Shown: positions 1 through 8,523, counted from the stretch's first letter. The stretch: DNA of 52,391 nt from Clostridia bacterium (GCA_022793335.1 JAAWCQ010000002.1:1-52391); one strand, 5' to 3'. Program-made: numbers and translations. Notes: generated by a model from the letters alone, not told the origin.

Positions 1-537
1 AGCACCTCAATCTTGTCAAGCTATAACTACGGAAGCGTAAGCGGAAATGACTATGTAGGCGGAATATTGGGTTGTAATGGTGACAACGGCACTCGCCTTG
101 AAAACTGCTATATGAAGGGCAGTGTGACTGCAACTGCTTCAAATGCAAACTGTGGAGGAATACTTGGACAAACAACAAGCGGAATAACCTTGCAATCCTG
201 CGGTTTTATCGGCAGCGTAACAGGAGGAAGCAATACAGGGCTTCTTACAGGAAACTTAAACGGCGGAAGCGTGATTGACTGCTTTGCAAACTCAACAACA
301 AACTATGACTTTACAAAGGGAAGCGGAACAATCAAAAGTAGTCTATATATACAAAACAAGGATAGCAACAACCAAGTAAAGAAATATGTGACCCATAACA
401 GTGAAACAAACCCATTTGCAAACTGGACAGTGGCAGTAAATAGTCAACCATTGCCAAAAGGCTTTTCATGGATAAGCAGCAGCGGAGGCAACTTAACAAT
501 GGAAAAACTTGAAAAACTTGGCTATACAAGATTGTAA
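1..537 (+). CDS. GLUG-motif surface protein, 3' end only
   Basis: The reading frame is open from the first base of the window, so this is the C-terminal ~178 residues of a larger protein. It consists of GLUG-type beta-helix repeats (blocks such as GGILGCNG, NCYMKGSV and GGILGQTT, then GSVTGGSNTGLLTGNLNGGSVIDC) and a short conserved tail containing SQPLPKG. It is nearly identical in DNA and protein to the end of the gene at 37212-40751 and shares the tail motif with the gene at 3720-6560, so it is one of at least three paralogues here. GLUG and InlB-B repeat proteins are typically secreted or wall-associated. A terminator follows directly. The extreme C-terminus (about 20 residues) has diverged from the 37212 paralogue. 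The true start lies outside the window. Confidence 0.85.
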   Translation, partial: STSILSSYNYGSVSGNDYVGGILGCNGDNGTRLENCYMKGSVTATASNANCGGILGQTTSGITLQSCGFIGSVTGGSNTGLLTGNLNGGSVIDCFANSTTNYDFTKGSGTIKSSLYIQNKDSNNQVKKYVTHNSETNPFANWTVAVNSQPLPKGFSWISSSGGNLTMEKLEKLGYTRL

Positions 538-551
538 AAAATCTTTAAAAC

Positions 552-583
552 AAAAAACTCTTCTTAAATTAGAGGAGTTTTTT
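552..583 (+). terminator. Rho-independent terminator of the first GLUG gene
   Basis: The stem ACTCTTCT/AGAGGAGT (one G-T pair) has a TAAATT loop and runs into a T tract, 14 bases after the stop codon. Confidence 0.8.
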
Positions 584-1080
584 ATGTTTTGGGGTTGCGA
601 TTTTTTTAGTGTTTATATGTTGAGAGTAGTTTTTGTGTTTTGATTTATTAAGTGATTTGTGGCTTTAAATTTTATTAAATTTTATTAAATTTTTTATGTA
701 TTGGTGTTGAGAGGTGTTTTTAGTGTTTTTGTTGTTAAATTTAGGTTTTATTGTTGTTTATTTTAACCTTTTATATTTTTTTATGTTTTGAATAATATGC
801 GATAAGGGTTTAGTAAAGAGTTGGTTTTGAGGTTTGTTTTATTGTGTTTTATAGATAATCTATTTAAATATTGAGTGCTAAGGTTTCGATTGTTTTTGGG
901 CGCTGGTTTGTTGATACATTTAGAATTGAGGATATATATGAATTTTACTAAAAATGAAATTGAAGGGAAAAGGTTGGGGGGGAGTTTTTGTGAGTTGTGA
1001 TTGTCCGATTTTTTTATTTTTGTTTGATTATATGGGGTTATATTTGGGTTATGGAAAGGAAAATGACTTAGTTATTAAAA
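584..1080. other. T/G-rich intergenic spacer, no gene seen
   Basis: About 500 bases of skewed, T- and G-rich + strand with no convincing gene. It holds a tandem AAATTTTATT repeat near 665-695 and a G7 run at 976-982 inside a possible 20-codon ORF beginning at the ATG at 938, for which support is weak. It may be decayed coding DNA. Confidence 0.4.
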
Positions 1081-1109
1081 AAGACTAAGCTTAGTGTTTG
1101 CTTAGTCTT
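1081..1109 (-). terminator. Terminator of mscL
   Basis: Perfect 10-bp stem AAGACTAAGC/GCTTAGTCTT, with the U-run on the minus strand. It lies 6 bases beyond the mscL stop codon. Confidence 0.85.
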
Positions 1110-1114
1110 AATTT

Positions 1115-1765
1115 TTATTTTGTTTCTTCTGTTTCTGTTTTTTCAGCTTTTAAAGCAGCGTTTTCTTTGAGAAGGTCACGAATTTCTTTGAGAAGATATT
1201 CGCTTGTATTTCTCATTTTTTCTTCTTCATCTGCTTTAGCTTTAGCCTCGGCTTCTGCTTTCAAGCGCTCTTCTTCTTGTTTCTTACCTTCAAGATAAAG
1301 GGCAACAGCTTCTTTATTTTTTCTGTCAATGCCAAGTGTTTTAAGCTCATGGCGTTGCTCTTTAGTAAGTCTGTTTTTCTTTGCAGCAGTTGAGGCATCT
1401 CTTAAGATTTGAGAGCTTTTCATTACTATCTTCAAAATAGTGAAAAGCACAAGTGCAATCAGAAGGAAGTCGATTATGGCAGTTATGAAAGCGCCCCAGT
1501 CGATATAGACAGTTGAAGCCCAGTCTATTCCGCTTGTTGGATCGCCTGCTGTTTTATAAACAACTTCACCAAGGATTGTTCTTGCAGACTCAAGTCCGTT
1601 TCCGCCGATAAGGGCAAGAAGGGCATTGATAAGTGGCATAATGATTTTGTTTGTAAGTGATGTTACGATAGCTGAAAAGGCACTTCCAATAATTACGCCG
1701 ACAGCCATATCAATAATATTGCCTCTGCTTATGAACGCTTTAAATTCTTTGAAAAACTTTTTCAT
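1115..1765 (-). CDS. mscL: Large-conductance mechanosensitive channel MscL
   Basis: Homopentameric inner-membrane channel that opens under membrane tension and protects against hypo-osmotic shock. The start used is the [11 protein letters not shown] methionine, because AGGAG lies seven bases upstream; an in-frame ATG 19 codons earlier has no ribosome site. Residues 1-12 match the family's N-terminal helix, followed by [17 protein letters not shown] (TM1), a periplasmic loop of ~45 residues, TM2 ([19 protein letters not shown]) and a long charged, Glu/Lys/Ala-rich coiled-coil tail. At 216 residues it is much longer than E. coli MscL (136 residues); the extra length is nearly all in the cytoplasmic tail. 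It is a single-gene unit with its own terminator. The identification is secure; the role of the long tail is unknown. Confidence 0.95.
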   Translation of the reverse strand: MKKFFKEFKAFISRGNIIDMAVGVIIGSAFSAIVTSLTNKIIMPLINALLALIGGNGLESARTILGEVVYKTAGDPTSGIDWASTVYIDWGAFITAIIDFLLIALVLFTILKIVMKSSQILRDASTAAKKNRLTKEQRHELKTLGIDRKNKEAVALYLEGKKQEEERLKAEAEAKAKADEEEKMRNTSEYLLKEIRDLLKENAALKAEKTETEETK

Positions 1766-1915
1766 ATTTTCTCCTTTTATTATACTTTTTGTTTTATTAT
1801 AGTCAAGTTGGGAATTAAGCATTAGAGCCCAATTTTACCGTGCGCATAATAAAACATTTGCTATTGTTTATTCTATAACAATTTGATTTAAAAATCAATT
1901 ATTTTTTTTTTAGTT

Positions 1916-1945
1916 TTGTCACAAATTTTGCTTTTGAAATAGAAT
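1916..1945 (+). promoter_or_regulatory. Promoter for the 47-residue ORF
   Basis: TTGTCA, an 18-base spacer, then TAGAAT, about 30 bases before an AAGGAG/ATG pair. Confidence 0.5.
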
Positions 1946-1977
1946 GTAGGTGAGGGCTTTGTAATTAAGGAGTCTTT

Positions 1978-2121
1978 ATGCCTTGCAATCTTAACTTTAA
2001 TCAGTGCAATATGGGCAGGTCTTATCCTGACCCAATCTTTACTTGCAGAGATGTTTTTATTTCGCTTTTCAATAATTCTTCACCAAACATTATTGTTCAG
2101 CCAGACATTTTTTTCATGTGA
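1978..2121 (+). CDS. Small hypothetical protein, 47 residues
   Basis: Not recognised. The ORF starts at an ATG seven bases after AAGGAG and has a plausible promoter, which is better support than a random ORF would have. It begins MPCNLNFNQC, contains three cysteines (residues 3, 10 and 23) and ends in SSPNIIVQPDIFFM. There is no signal peptide or membrane helix. It sits alone between divergent mscL and the hairpin element starting at ~2128, so it could be a small regulatory or coat-type peptide, but no function is claimed. Confidence 0.45.
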   Translation: MPCNLNFNQCNMGRSYPDPIFTCRDVFISLFNNSSPNIIVQPDIFFM

Positions 2122-2127
2122 TACATG

Positions 2128-2262
2128 TTGTTTTTTAAGGTGGCTTTATGGCGGCAGAAGGGCAAAAAATCTCTGATTTTTTGCTGTGCGAGGCGAAAAG
2201 CCTCACACATTTCGCTTGAAAAAGCGAAAATTCTGCCGCCAAAGCCACACTAAAAAAACAAT
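2128..2262. repeat. Multi-branched inverted-repeat element (three nested hairpins)
   Basis: The outer arms are GTGGCTTT+GGCGGCAGAA (2140-2159, with a 2-base AT bulge) and the exact complement at 2231-2248, extended by a T-run (2131-2136) facing an A-run (2252-2258). The arms enclose three hairpins: GCAAAAAATC/GATTTTTTGC (2162-2184), GAGGC/GCCTC (~2190-2205) and TTTCGCTT/AAGCGAAA (~2210-2229). T before and A after the structure on both strands argue against an ordinary terminator. It could be a MITE-like cruciform repeat or a structured RNA. Confidence 0.6.
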
Positions 2263-2493
2263 TTTTATTGAAAACTCGAAAAGCAAAAAACGTCAAAAAA
2301 GTATATAAAACCTCAAAATAATTCTGTTGGGCACAAGATATTGAAAAATTGTATATATTTTAAAAGACGGTCATATAGATATTAAATATAGCCCAAAAAA
2401 TAAACTCGACAAAGTTTTGATTTTTTTATCAAAAAAGTTTGTGTGTTTTGTAGTTTTTGGTATATACTATATTTACAAAGGAGGGACGATATC

Positions 2494-2646
2494 ATGGGAA
2501 ATGAGGTGAAAATGGCAAAAGAAGCTATGCTTGACTGGTGGGATATTTTTAGTGTTACCGGAAATATAGATGATGCAAGAATGCTTATTGATTCTATCAT
2601 GCAATATGATTTGCTCCTTGCAAGAGAAGAGGAGATTGAACTTTAA
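2494..2646 (+). CDS. yqzL: YqzL-like small protein upstream of recO
   Basis: A 50-residue protein starting at the ATG preceded by AAAGGAGG, nine bases upstream. The core DWWDIFSVTGNIDDARMLID resembles the Bacillus YqzL pattern (W-x-x-F-x-x-TGN-I), and YqzL is encoded directly upstream of recO in many Firmicutes, as here. Three bases separate its stop from the recO start, so translation is probably coupled. The biochemical function of YqzL is unknown. The name rests on the short motif plus synteny. Confidence 0.7.
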   Translation: MGNEVKMAKEAMLDWWDIFSVTGNIDDARMLIDSIMQYDLLLAREEEIEL

Positions 2647-2649
2647 AAA

Positions 2650-3357
2650 ATGGCATCTACCAAAGTGAAAGCCGTTGTAATTGGCGGCGTGAATGTTAAA
2701 GAAAAGGACAAGCTTATCTCTCTTTATACCTTGGAAAAAGGAAAAATGTCGGTCTCTATGAAGGGCGTCAGAGGAGACAAAGCCAAACTGAAAAGCGCAA
2801 AAGAAATTTTCAGCTTTGGTGATTTTGTTGTGGAAGAAGGCCGCTCAACAAATATAGTGATAGGGGCAGACATAATAGACAATTTCTATGACCTGTCAAA
2901 AGACATTGACAAATATTATGAAGGCTGCGCAATTTTAGATATCGTTTCCAAAACGCAGTCAGAGCCCAATCCTCAAATTTTTATCGAGGTTGTTAAAGCT
3001 CTTAAAACGCTGTGCTATGATAATGTGAAAAAATATTATGTGATTGACAAATTCTTATTGTCACTGTTTTATAATATGGGCTATGGCTTTCTGGCTGAAA
3101 AATGCTCATCCTGTGGCTGCAAGCTTTCAATGCGGTTTTTTAATTTTGAAGTGGGCGAGCTTGTATGTCCAGCCTGCCGCACAGCTGTGTGTGAAAAGGT
3201 GTCAGATGCCGCTTACAGCACTATGAGAATTTTACATAACACCGATTATGAAAAACTTTCCTCAATTAAAGTCGGAGGAATGGGAGAGGTGCAAGCTTTC
3301 AATCTGCTGTGTAAAAACTATCAGTTTCGCACAGGTTTTAATTGCATTTTAAGTTAA
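2650..3357 (+). CDS. recO: DNA repair protein RecO
   Basis: Recombination mediator that anneals single strands and, with RecR, loads RecA onto SSB-coated DNA. The N-terminal OB fold is recognisable in KVKAVVIGGVNVKEKDKLISLYT and GVRGDKAKLKSA, followed by a helical region. A zinc site is formed by C152-x2-C155 and C173-x2-C176 (CSSCGC and CPAC). The length (235 residues) is normal for the family. There is no separate Shine-Dalgarno site close to the ATG; an AGAGGAG inside the end of yqzL, plus coupling, probably serves. A terminator follows at 3373. Confidence 0.93.
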   Translation: MASTKVKAVVIGGVNVKEKDKLISLYTLEKGKMSVSMKGVRGDKAKLKSAKEIFSFGDFVVEEGRSTNIVIGADIIDNFYDLSKDIDKYYEGCAILDIVSKTQSEPNPQIFIEVVKALKTLCYDNVKKYYVIDKFLLSLFYNMGYGFLAEKCSSCGCKLSMRFFNFEVGELVCPACRTAVCEKVSDAAYSTMRILHNTDYEKLSSIKVGGMGEVQAFNLLCKNYQFRTGFNCILS

Positions 3358-3372
3358 GAATTTATAGCTATG

Positions 3373-3405
3373 AAAAACGCTCTTGTTTAAACTTGAGTGT
3401 TTTTT
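3373..3405 (+). terminator. Terminator of yqzL-recO
   Basis: AACGCTC/GAGTGTT stem flanked by A- and T-runs, 15 bases after the recO stop. Confidence 0.7.
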
Positions 3406-3505
3406 AATTTTTTTAAATAAAAATGCTTTAATTTTAAGTTTTTTATTCAAATTTTTCATTTATTACAATATTTTTTTTATAAATGTTTAAAACCTCTCAT
3501 TTTGC

Positions 3506-3533
3506 TTGACATTCAATCGGGGGGGGGTAAAAT
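3506..3533 (+). promoter_or_regulatory. Promoter with a G9 tract in the -35/-10 spacer
   Basis: TTGACA (3506-3511) and TAAAAT (3528-3533) are separated by 16 bases: TTCAATC followed by nine G. The same design (TTGACA, seven bases ending in ATC, a G-run, TAAAATAGA) occurs at 37089-37115 before the paralogous surface gene, with G8 and a 15-base spacer. A 17-base optimum would need G10 at both sites. This is the layout of slipped-strand phase-variable promoters. The start codon is ~190 bases downstream. Confidence 0.75.
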
Positions 3534-3719
3534 AGATAGTATAAAAGAGCTTAAGAAAAGAAATTTTAATTGATATTCTTTCATAAAAGATTAGGCAAAA
3601 AATACTATTTGGCTTCAACCAAATTATATACAACCAAACATTTTTATCCAGAATTTTAAGTATATAAATTTGACAATAAAATACTAATATTAGGTTTAAT
3701 ACAACAAAAGGAGGTAAAA

Positions 3720-6560
3720 ATGAAAAAAAATAAAGTTTTAAAATATTTTTTTCTTCTTTTGATTTGTTTTACTCTCAGTTGTGGGATAACTTTGTTTGTA
3801 GATTTTTCAAAAACAAGCAAAAACTCTGTTGAGACTTCTGATGCTGCTATTCATAAAAAGACTTATAAAGCAGCAGCTTTTTTCTCGCCAGACGGAGGTA
3901 GCACTTTTTATAGAGGCACTTTCTCTCAAAATGGATATCCTAACTCTTTAGGAAGTTTTTCTGCATCATTATGGTATACAGACAGCAACTGGTCAGGACA
4001 ATCAGATTGGGCAACTGGTGGCTCTGGAAACTATTCAGGAGCACAAATAGCAGAAATATGGGGTAAAAGAGACGGCTTTATTTGGATAAACGGAACATAC
4101 ACGACTTATTTTGATTGGGAGATAAAATATACTCCGCCTACTGGATTTGAAAGCACCGAATTTTTTAGTATGTCTGAGATGTATGATTCAGACCTTTATT
4201 ATGGATCAAATTTTTATTCAACTCAAAGAAGTTTATCAGGAAGCAGTTCGGTCACAATAAATACAAACAGCACAAGCATCTATGATGAATATTATTATCA
4301 AGTTTATGTAAGACCGATTGCATATCAAATAAATTATTATAATAGTTACAACTCAACTACTTATACAACAAAATCAACTAGATATTACAATTGCTATAAT
4401 CTGCCTTCTAATCCAACTCGACCAGGTTATACTTTCATAGGCTGGTATACCTCTCCAAATGGTGCAGGCACAAAGATTACAAGCTCTCATGTCAAGACAA
4501 GCACAGGCGGTCAAACACTTTATTCGCATTGGCAGCAAAATCAATATAGTATAGATATGAACATATTAAATCCTGCTGGTGTTCAAGATTATGTAAGTGG
4601 AACAGTCACTTATTACAATAGTTTTTCAGGCAATACATACCATAATCAAACTGATCAACCTGAAAACATGTTGCATTATGGTGGTTATATAAGAATTTCA
4701 AACATTGTGCCGGCAAGTGGTTTGTATGTCTCAAGTGTGACATGCCGCGACGGAAATGGCACAATCTCAAAAAGTGGAGAAACTTATACCTACACATTAA
4801 ATTATAGTGGAGCACCTTTAGAAGGGTGGACGGATGCTATTGAAATCCGAATGGGCTGGATGTATACCGTGGTATATAATTCAAACTTTTCGCCACATAC
4901 ATCCTCTTCGCAGTCTGGCTTTAAAAATGGAATTTCATCACCACTGAGGACAATAAGAGAAATTGGCTTCAGCAGAACAGGTTATGATTTCGTCGGCTGG
5001 GCAACAAGCTCGACAGGTTCGGCAGTTTACTCTGACGGTCAGTATGTAAGCCGTTTGGGTCCAAATGGCGGAAATGTTTATCTTTATGCAGTATGGCGTG
5101 CAAAAACCTATACGGTAATTTACAATTCAAATTGTTCGCCATACTCAACTTACAGTCATTCAGGCTTTACTTATGACAGGTCTTCACCGCTTAAAAGGGT
5201 GGAAGAGCTTGGTTTCAGCAGAACAGGTTATGAATTTGCTGGCTGGGCAACAAGCTCGACTGGTGGAGTTGTCTATTCAAATGGTCAATCAGTAAGTACC
5301 TTAGGCCCAAATGGCGGCAGTGTAAATCTCTATGCGGTTTGGCGAGCAAAAACCTATTACATATATTTCAATGCAAATGGCGGCAGTGGAAATATGAGTA
5401 GTTTGGGCGTGACCTATAATAGCGGCTCAAAAATGCTTACAAGCAATGCCTTTACAAGAGCCAATAATTATTTCAATAGCTGGAATACAAGTCCAAACGG
5501 CAGTGGAACAAAATATTTTGAAAATCAAGCGGTGTCAAATATAACCTCAAACATAACCTTATATGCACAGTGGGAAGAGACTTGGAACGCACATGCCAGT
5601 GCCAGCCTGTCTGGAAGGGGAACGAAAAACGCGCCATATTTGGTTGCATGGGAGGAAGACCTTGCATATATTTCACGGGCTGTGGATAACGGAACAAGTT
5701 TTTCAGGTGTGTATTTTAAGCAGATAAGTAATATATCGCTTGGCGGGAAATTATGGAAGCCGATAGGCTCAAGTGCCAGCAAAGCCTTTAAAGGAAACTA
5801 TGACGGCAACGGCTTTTTGATAACAAATATGACCACCTCAAGTGCGAGAGAGGGCAGTGCGGCAGGAAATTATCTCTATTCAAATGTTGGTCTTTTTGGT
5901 TATACAGTGGGTGCAACACTGAAAGATATCAATCTCTTTTCGGGCAATGTCTATGGAAGAGGAAATGTTGGCTCGATTGCTGGTTATATTGAGGCGATTT
6001 CTGCTGGAACAACAAAGACTGGCAGCGTTGAAGGCTGTCGAAGCAGAGTGTCAGTGTTTGGATTAAACAACTGCGGAATGATTGGCACAAGCAAGGGCTG
6101 TGACATTATTTCATGCCTAAATTATGGAAATGTTTCTGCTTCTTCAGGTGCGGGCGGAATACTTGGCTGCAATCTTTCAACCAAGATGAAGATTATAAAC
6201 TGTCTTGCAAGATGCAATGTTTCTGGGGTTGATAGTGGCGGCATACTGGGCTCTTCAAGCGTGAGTGGTACAGAGATTGTTTCATGTGGCTTTAAAGGAA
6301 GTCTTGGCGCCGCTGCCAGCAATCAAGGCCTTGTTGCAGGGGCTATGATAAGTGGTAATATCATTGATTGCCTTGCAATTACATCAAATAAAAATTGGGG
6401 CTTGTGCGCAAGTGGAGCAGTCATTCAAAACTGCATTTATGACAACGGAACAGAAAACCGAGTTGGCAGTGACTTTTCAAACTGGTCATATCTTGCATCA
6501 GGTCAGCCTCTTCCAAATGGGCTGGCATGGATTGGTGGGGCTGGTGACGGACTGCTTTAA
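3720..6560 (+). CDS. Secreted InlB-B-repeat/GLUG surface protein
   Basis: A 946-residue protein with GGAGG five bases before the ATG. Residues 1-28 form a signal peptide or N-terminal membrane anchor (KKNKVLKYFFLLLICFTL, containing SCG, so a lipobox is conceivable but imperfect). A ~180-residue Tyr/Ser/Gly-rich domain follows, then four InlB B (Listeria-Bacteroides) repeats recognisable by GYTFIGWYTSPNGAGT, GYDFVGWATSSTG, GYEFAGWATSSTG and WNTSPNGSGT, each ending in LYxxW. The C-terminal ~320 residues are GLUG beta-helix repeats with the shared tail SGQPLPNG. It is probably extracellular and adhesive or host-facing. It is paralogous to the genes at 1-537 and 37212-40751. Expression is likely switched by the G tract in its promoter. 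The exact ligand is unknown. Confidence 0.85.
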   Translation: MKKNKVLKYFFLLLICFTLSCGITLFVDFSKTSKNSVETSDAAIHKKTYKAAAFFSPDGGSTFYRGTFSQNGYPNSLGSFSASLWYTDSNWSGQSDWATGGSGNYSGAQIAEIWGKRDGFIWINGTYTTYFDWEIKYTPPTGFESTEFFSMSEMYDSDLYYGSNFYSTQRSLSGSSSVTINTNSTSIYDEYYYQVYVRPIAYQINYYNSYNSTTYTTKSTRYYNCYNLPSNPTRPGYTFIGWYTSPNGAGTKITSSHVKTSTGGQTLYSHWQQNQYSIDMNILNPAGVQDYVSGTVTYYNSFSGNTYHNQTDQPENMLHYGGYIRISNIVPASGLYVSSVTCRDGNGTISKSGETYTYTLNYSGAPLEGWTDAIEIRMGWMYTVVYNSNFSPHTSSSQSGFKNGISSPLRTIREIGFSRTGYDFVGWATSSTGSAVYSDGQYVSRLGPNGGNVYLYAVWRAKTYTVIYNSNCSPYSTYSHSGFTYDRSSPLKRVEELGFSRTGYEFAGWATSSTGGVVYSNGQSVSTLGPNGGSVNLYAVWRAKTYYIYFNANGGSGNMSSLGVTYNSGSKMLTSNAFTRANNYFNSWNTSPNGSGTKYFENQAVSNITSNITLYAQWEETWNAHASASLSGRGTKNAPYLVAWEEDLAYISRAVDNGTSFSGVYFKQISNISLGGKLWKPIGSSASKAFKGNYDGNGFLITNMTTSSAREGSAAGNYLYSNVGLFGYTVGATLKDINLFSGNVYGRGNVGSIAGYIEAISAGTTKTGSVEGCRSRVSVFGLNNCGMIGTSKGCDIISCLNYGNVSASSGAGGILGCNLSTKMKIINCLARCNVSGVDSGGILGSSSVSGTEIVSCGFKGSLGAAASNQGLVAGAMISGNIIDCLAITSNKNWGLCASGAVIQNCIYDNGTENRVGSDFSNWSYLASGQPLPNGLAWIGGAGDGLL

Positions 6561-6592
6561 TAGTTAAATTTATTTTTCAAATTAAATATCTT

Positions 6593-6916
6593 TTGAAAAC
6601 CTTTGGGCGACAAGGAATTGACTTATGCTCAAAGGTTTTGTTATACTATAAAAGGAATGATGAAAAGCGAAGGGCGTTCAAGATTGGTGATGAGATTTTG
6701 TTTATCAAAGAGCCTCAACAAGAAGAGACTTTGAGTGCGCTCATAATTGATAAATATGTCTTCAAAGATTTTGAAGAAATGGCAGAAGGGCTTGATAAAG
6801 CAGCTGGGGTTTGCCGATAAGTCAAAACAAGAGATGATTGAAACTTATTATTCAATATATTCAAAAGAGCGAGTGCTTAAAGAGGGAGTTGTTATTTTTA
6901 GAATTAAAAGACTTTA
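6593..6916 (+). pseudogene. ASCH-domain gene remnant (N-terminus lost, frameshifted)
   Basis: In one frame 6644-6811 reads YKRNDEKRRAFKIGDEILF...IIDKYVFKDFEEMAEGLDKAA; from about 6810 the match continues in another frame as GFADKSKQEMIETYYSIYSKERVLKEG...FRIKRL, ending with TAA near 6916. Together they make the C-terminal two thirds of an ASCH (RNA-binding-like) protein with a one-base shift near 6807-6813. The N-terminal ASCH strand is missing and no start codon is in frame with the conserved part. A good promoter-like sequence (6618-6647) now lies inside the remnant. Confidence 0.65.
6618..6647 (+). promoter_or_regulatory. Promoter-like sequence in the ASCH remnant
   Basis: TTGACT, 18-base spacer, TATACT. 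It may be functional by sequence, but the only downstream frame nearby is broken. It could contribute to transcription of the gene at 7022. Confidence 0.4.
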
Positions 6917-7021
6917 ACAGCATTTTGAAAATAAAACCGTTTACAAAAAAAACAAATTTAAAACTAATAGCAAAATAAAAACATATAAAAAATTTTAACA
7001 TATTATACAAAGGGGAACAAA

Positions 7022-8176
7022 ATGATTATAGGAATAGATTTAGATGGCGTTGTATTCAACACAGAGAGTTATTTCAGGACTTATGGAGAGCTTTTTGACA
7101 TTAAAATTGGTGGAAAAGGAATGATAAATCCTACCGAGCTTAAAGTGCGCAAGCGTTATGGCTGGTCAGAGGAGGCAAGGCAGCAATTCTTGGAAGAGGT
7201 TGTCACTGAAGTTGAAAAAACTGCACCACTTATGCCTTATGCCAAAGAGGTGCTTGCTGCATTAAAACAGGCAGGCCATAAACTTGTGGTTATTACAAGC
7301 AGGGGCTATCTTTATGATGAAGAAATTGAAATAACAAAGCAGCGTTTGCAGGAAGAAGGGCTTGAATTTGACAAGGTGATTTACAAAGCTTATGACAAGC
7401 TTGACTTATGCAAAGAAGAGAAACTTGACCTTTTGCTTGAAGACTTTTCTGATAATGTTGAGGTGGTTGCAAATGCAGGCATCAAATGTTTGTATTTCAG
7501 AGACGCTTCTTTAAAAGAAGTTAAGCATGAAAATGTGACAGAGGTGCACAACTGGGCAGAAGTGCTTAGATATGTATTAAATTGTCAGGAAAACAAATCT
7601 GACCTATTGAAAGTGGTTTCATTGAGGGATATCGGCGGGAATAAATATCTGAGACAAATATCTCGAGAAGTTGACCTTGAAAATGAAGATATTTCAGAAA
7701 TGGTGGAAAAGATGGGGGCTTGGTGCAAAGAAAATCCTTGCTTTGCAATGGCGGCTGTTCAGTTTGCATATCCAAAAAGATTGATTTATCTTAAACACTC
7801 ATCAGAAAATGTTTTGGATAAATCTCAAGATGAAAGAAGAGTGCTTGTAAATCCAAAAATTATAGAAATGGAAGGTGAAACGACTTATTGGGAGAAATGC
7901 GTTTCTTGCGATCCACTCGGCTTTGTTCATCGTCCATACAAGATTAAAATAGAATATTATGACCTTGATAAAAACAGACATGTTGATGAATTTGAAGGCT
8001 TTATTGCAACCATTCTTTGTCATGAATATGACCACTTAAACGGAGTGCTTCATATTGACAGAGCTGAAAAGCTTATTGGAGATATGAGCGTTGAAGAGAG
8101 AGTTGAATTTCGCAAGAAGCCTGAAAATGCTTACAATATTCTTTCAAAGAGCGGAAAGTTTGAATATAAACAATAA
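7022..8176 (+). CDS. HAD 5'-nucleotidase-like / peptide deformylase-like fusion
   Basis: A 384-residue two-domain protein. Residues 1-~185 are a HAD phosphatase of the 5'(3')-deoxyribonucleotidase type: nucleophile motif DLDGVVF (D6/D8), motif II VITSR and motif III LLLEDFSDN. Residues ~200-365 resemble peptide deformylase: AMAAVQ (242-247, in place of GxGxAAxQ), EKCVSC with C293 in the EGCLS position, and the metal motif HEYDH at 334-338. All three metal ligands (C293, H334, H338) and the catalytic E335 are present, but the first motif lacks its usual glycines. Peptide deformylase removes N-formyl groups from nascent proteins; whether this degenerate copy does so is uncertain. The ribosome site AAGGGG is nine bases upstream. 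It is a single gene. Confidence 0.8.
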   Translation: MIIGIDLDGVVFNTESYFRTYGELFDIKIGGKGMINPTELKVRKRYGWSEEARQQFLEEVVTEVEKTAPLMPYAKEVLAALKQAGHKLVVITSRGYLYDEEIEITKQRLQEEGLEFDKVIYKAYDKLDLCKEEKLDLLLEDFSDNVEVVANAGIKCLYFRDASLKEVKHENVTEVHNWAEVLRYVLNCQENKSDLLKVVSLRDIGGNKYLRQISREVDLENEDISEMVEKMGAWCKENPCFAMAAVQFAYPKRLIYLKHSSENVLDKSQDERRVLVNPKIIEMEGETTYWEKCVSCDPLGFVHRPYKIKIEYYDLDKNRHVDEFEGFIATILCHEYDHLNGVLHIDRAEKLIGDMSVEERVEFRKKPENAYNILSKSGKFEYKQ

Positions 8177-8487
8177 GCGTTAGGCGCTAAAGAAGATATC
8201 ATTAAAAAATTGGGGCTTGGTTTTCAATATTGAAAAATAAAAATTTGATAAAAAATAAAAATATGATAAAAAGGTTAAAAATGACTGAAAACATTAAAAA
8301 TTCTCTTAATTTAAGAGATTTTTTTTGTTAATGTGGCAATTTAACATAACCATTTGAAAGAAAAAACAGGGGTTAAGAGAAATTTACAGACAAATTTAGA
8401 AATAAAAGTGCTTTAATAATGATGAGAAAAATATAATAAAAAAGTGGAATAAAGGAAAATTTTGTTTAATTATATACAAAAATTATT
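8177..8487. other. Intergenic spacer with a terminator
   Basis: About 310 AT-rich bases. Apart from the hairpin at 8295-8327 nothing coding is seen. Confidence 0.6.
8295..8327 (+). terminator. Terminator after the HAD-deformylase fusion gene
   Basis: AATTCTCTTAA/TTAAGAGATT stem followed by T7. It lies ~120 bases after the stop. Confidence 0.75.
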
Positions 8488-8516
8488 TTGAAAAATCATT
8501 TATTTTTTGCTATAAT
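8488..8516 (+). promoter_or_regulatory. Promoter of the SDR/EFR1 operon
   Basis: TTGAAA, exactly 17 bases, TATAAT. The predicted transcript start (~8523) falls immediately before a strong hairpin. Confidence 0.75.
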
Positions 8517-8523
8517 TTCATCT

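Noticed and set aside
976-982. G7 tract as a third phase-variable promoter
   Set aside because: No -35 or -10 elements flank it at suitable distances and no gene follows on that strand.
1779-1806. mscL promoter TTGACT-16-TATAAT on the minus strand
   Set aside because: The -10 ends only four bases before the ribosome site, so the transcript would begin inside or after it; the true promoter is probably elsewhere upstream.
6352-6567. 71-residue frame overlapping the end of the first surface gene
   Set aside because: No ribosome site and entirely within GLUG-coding sequence in another frame.
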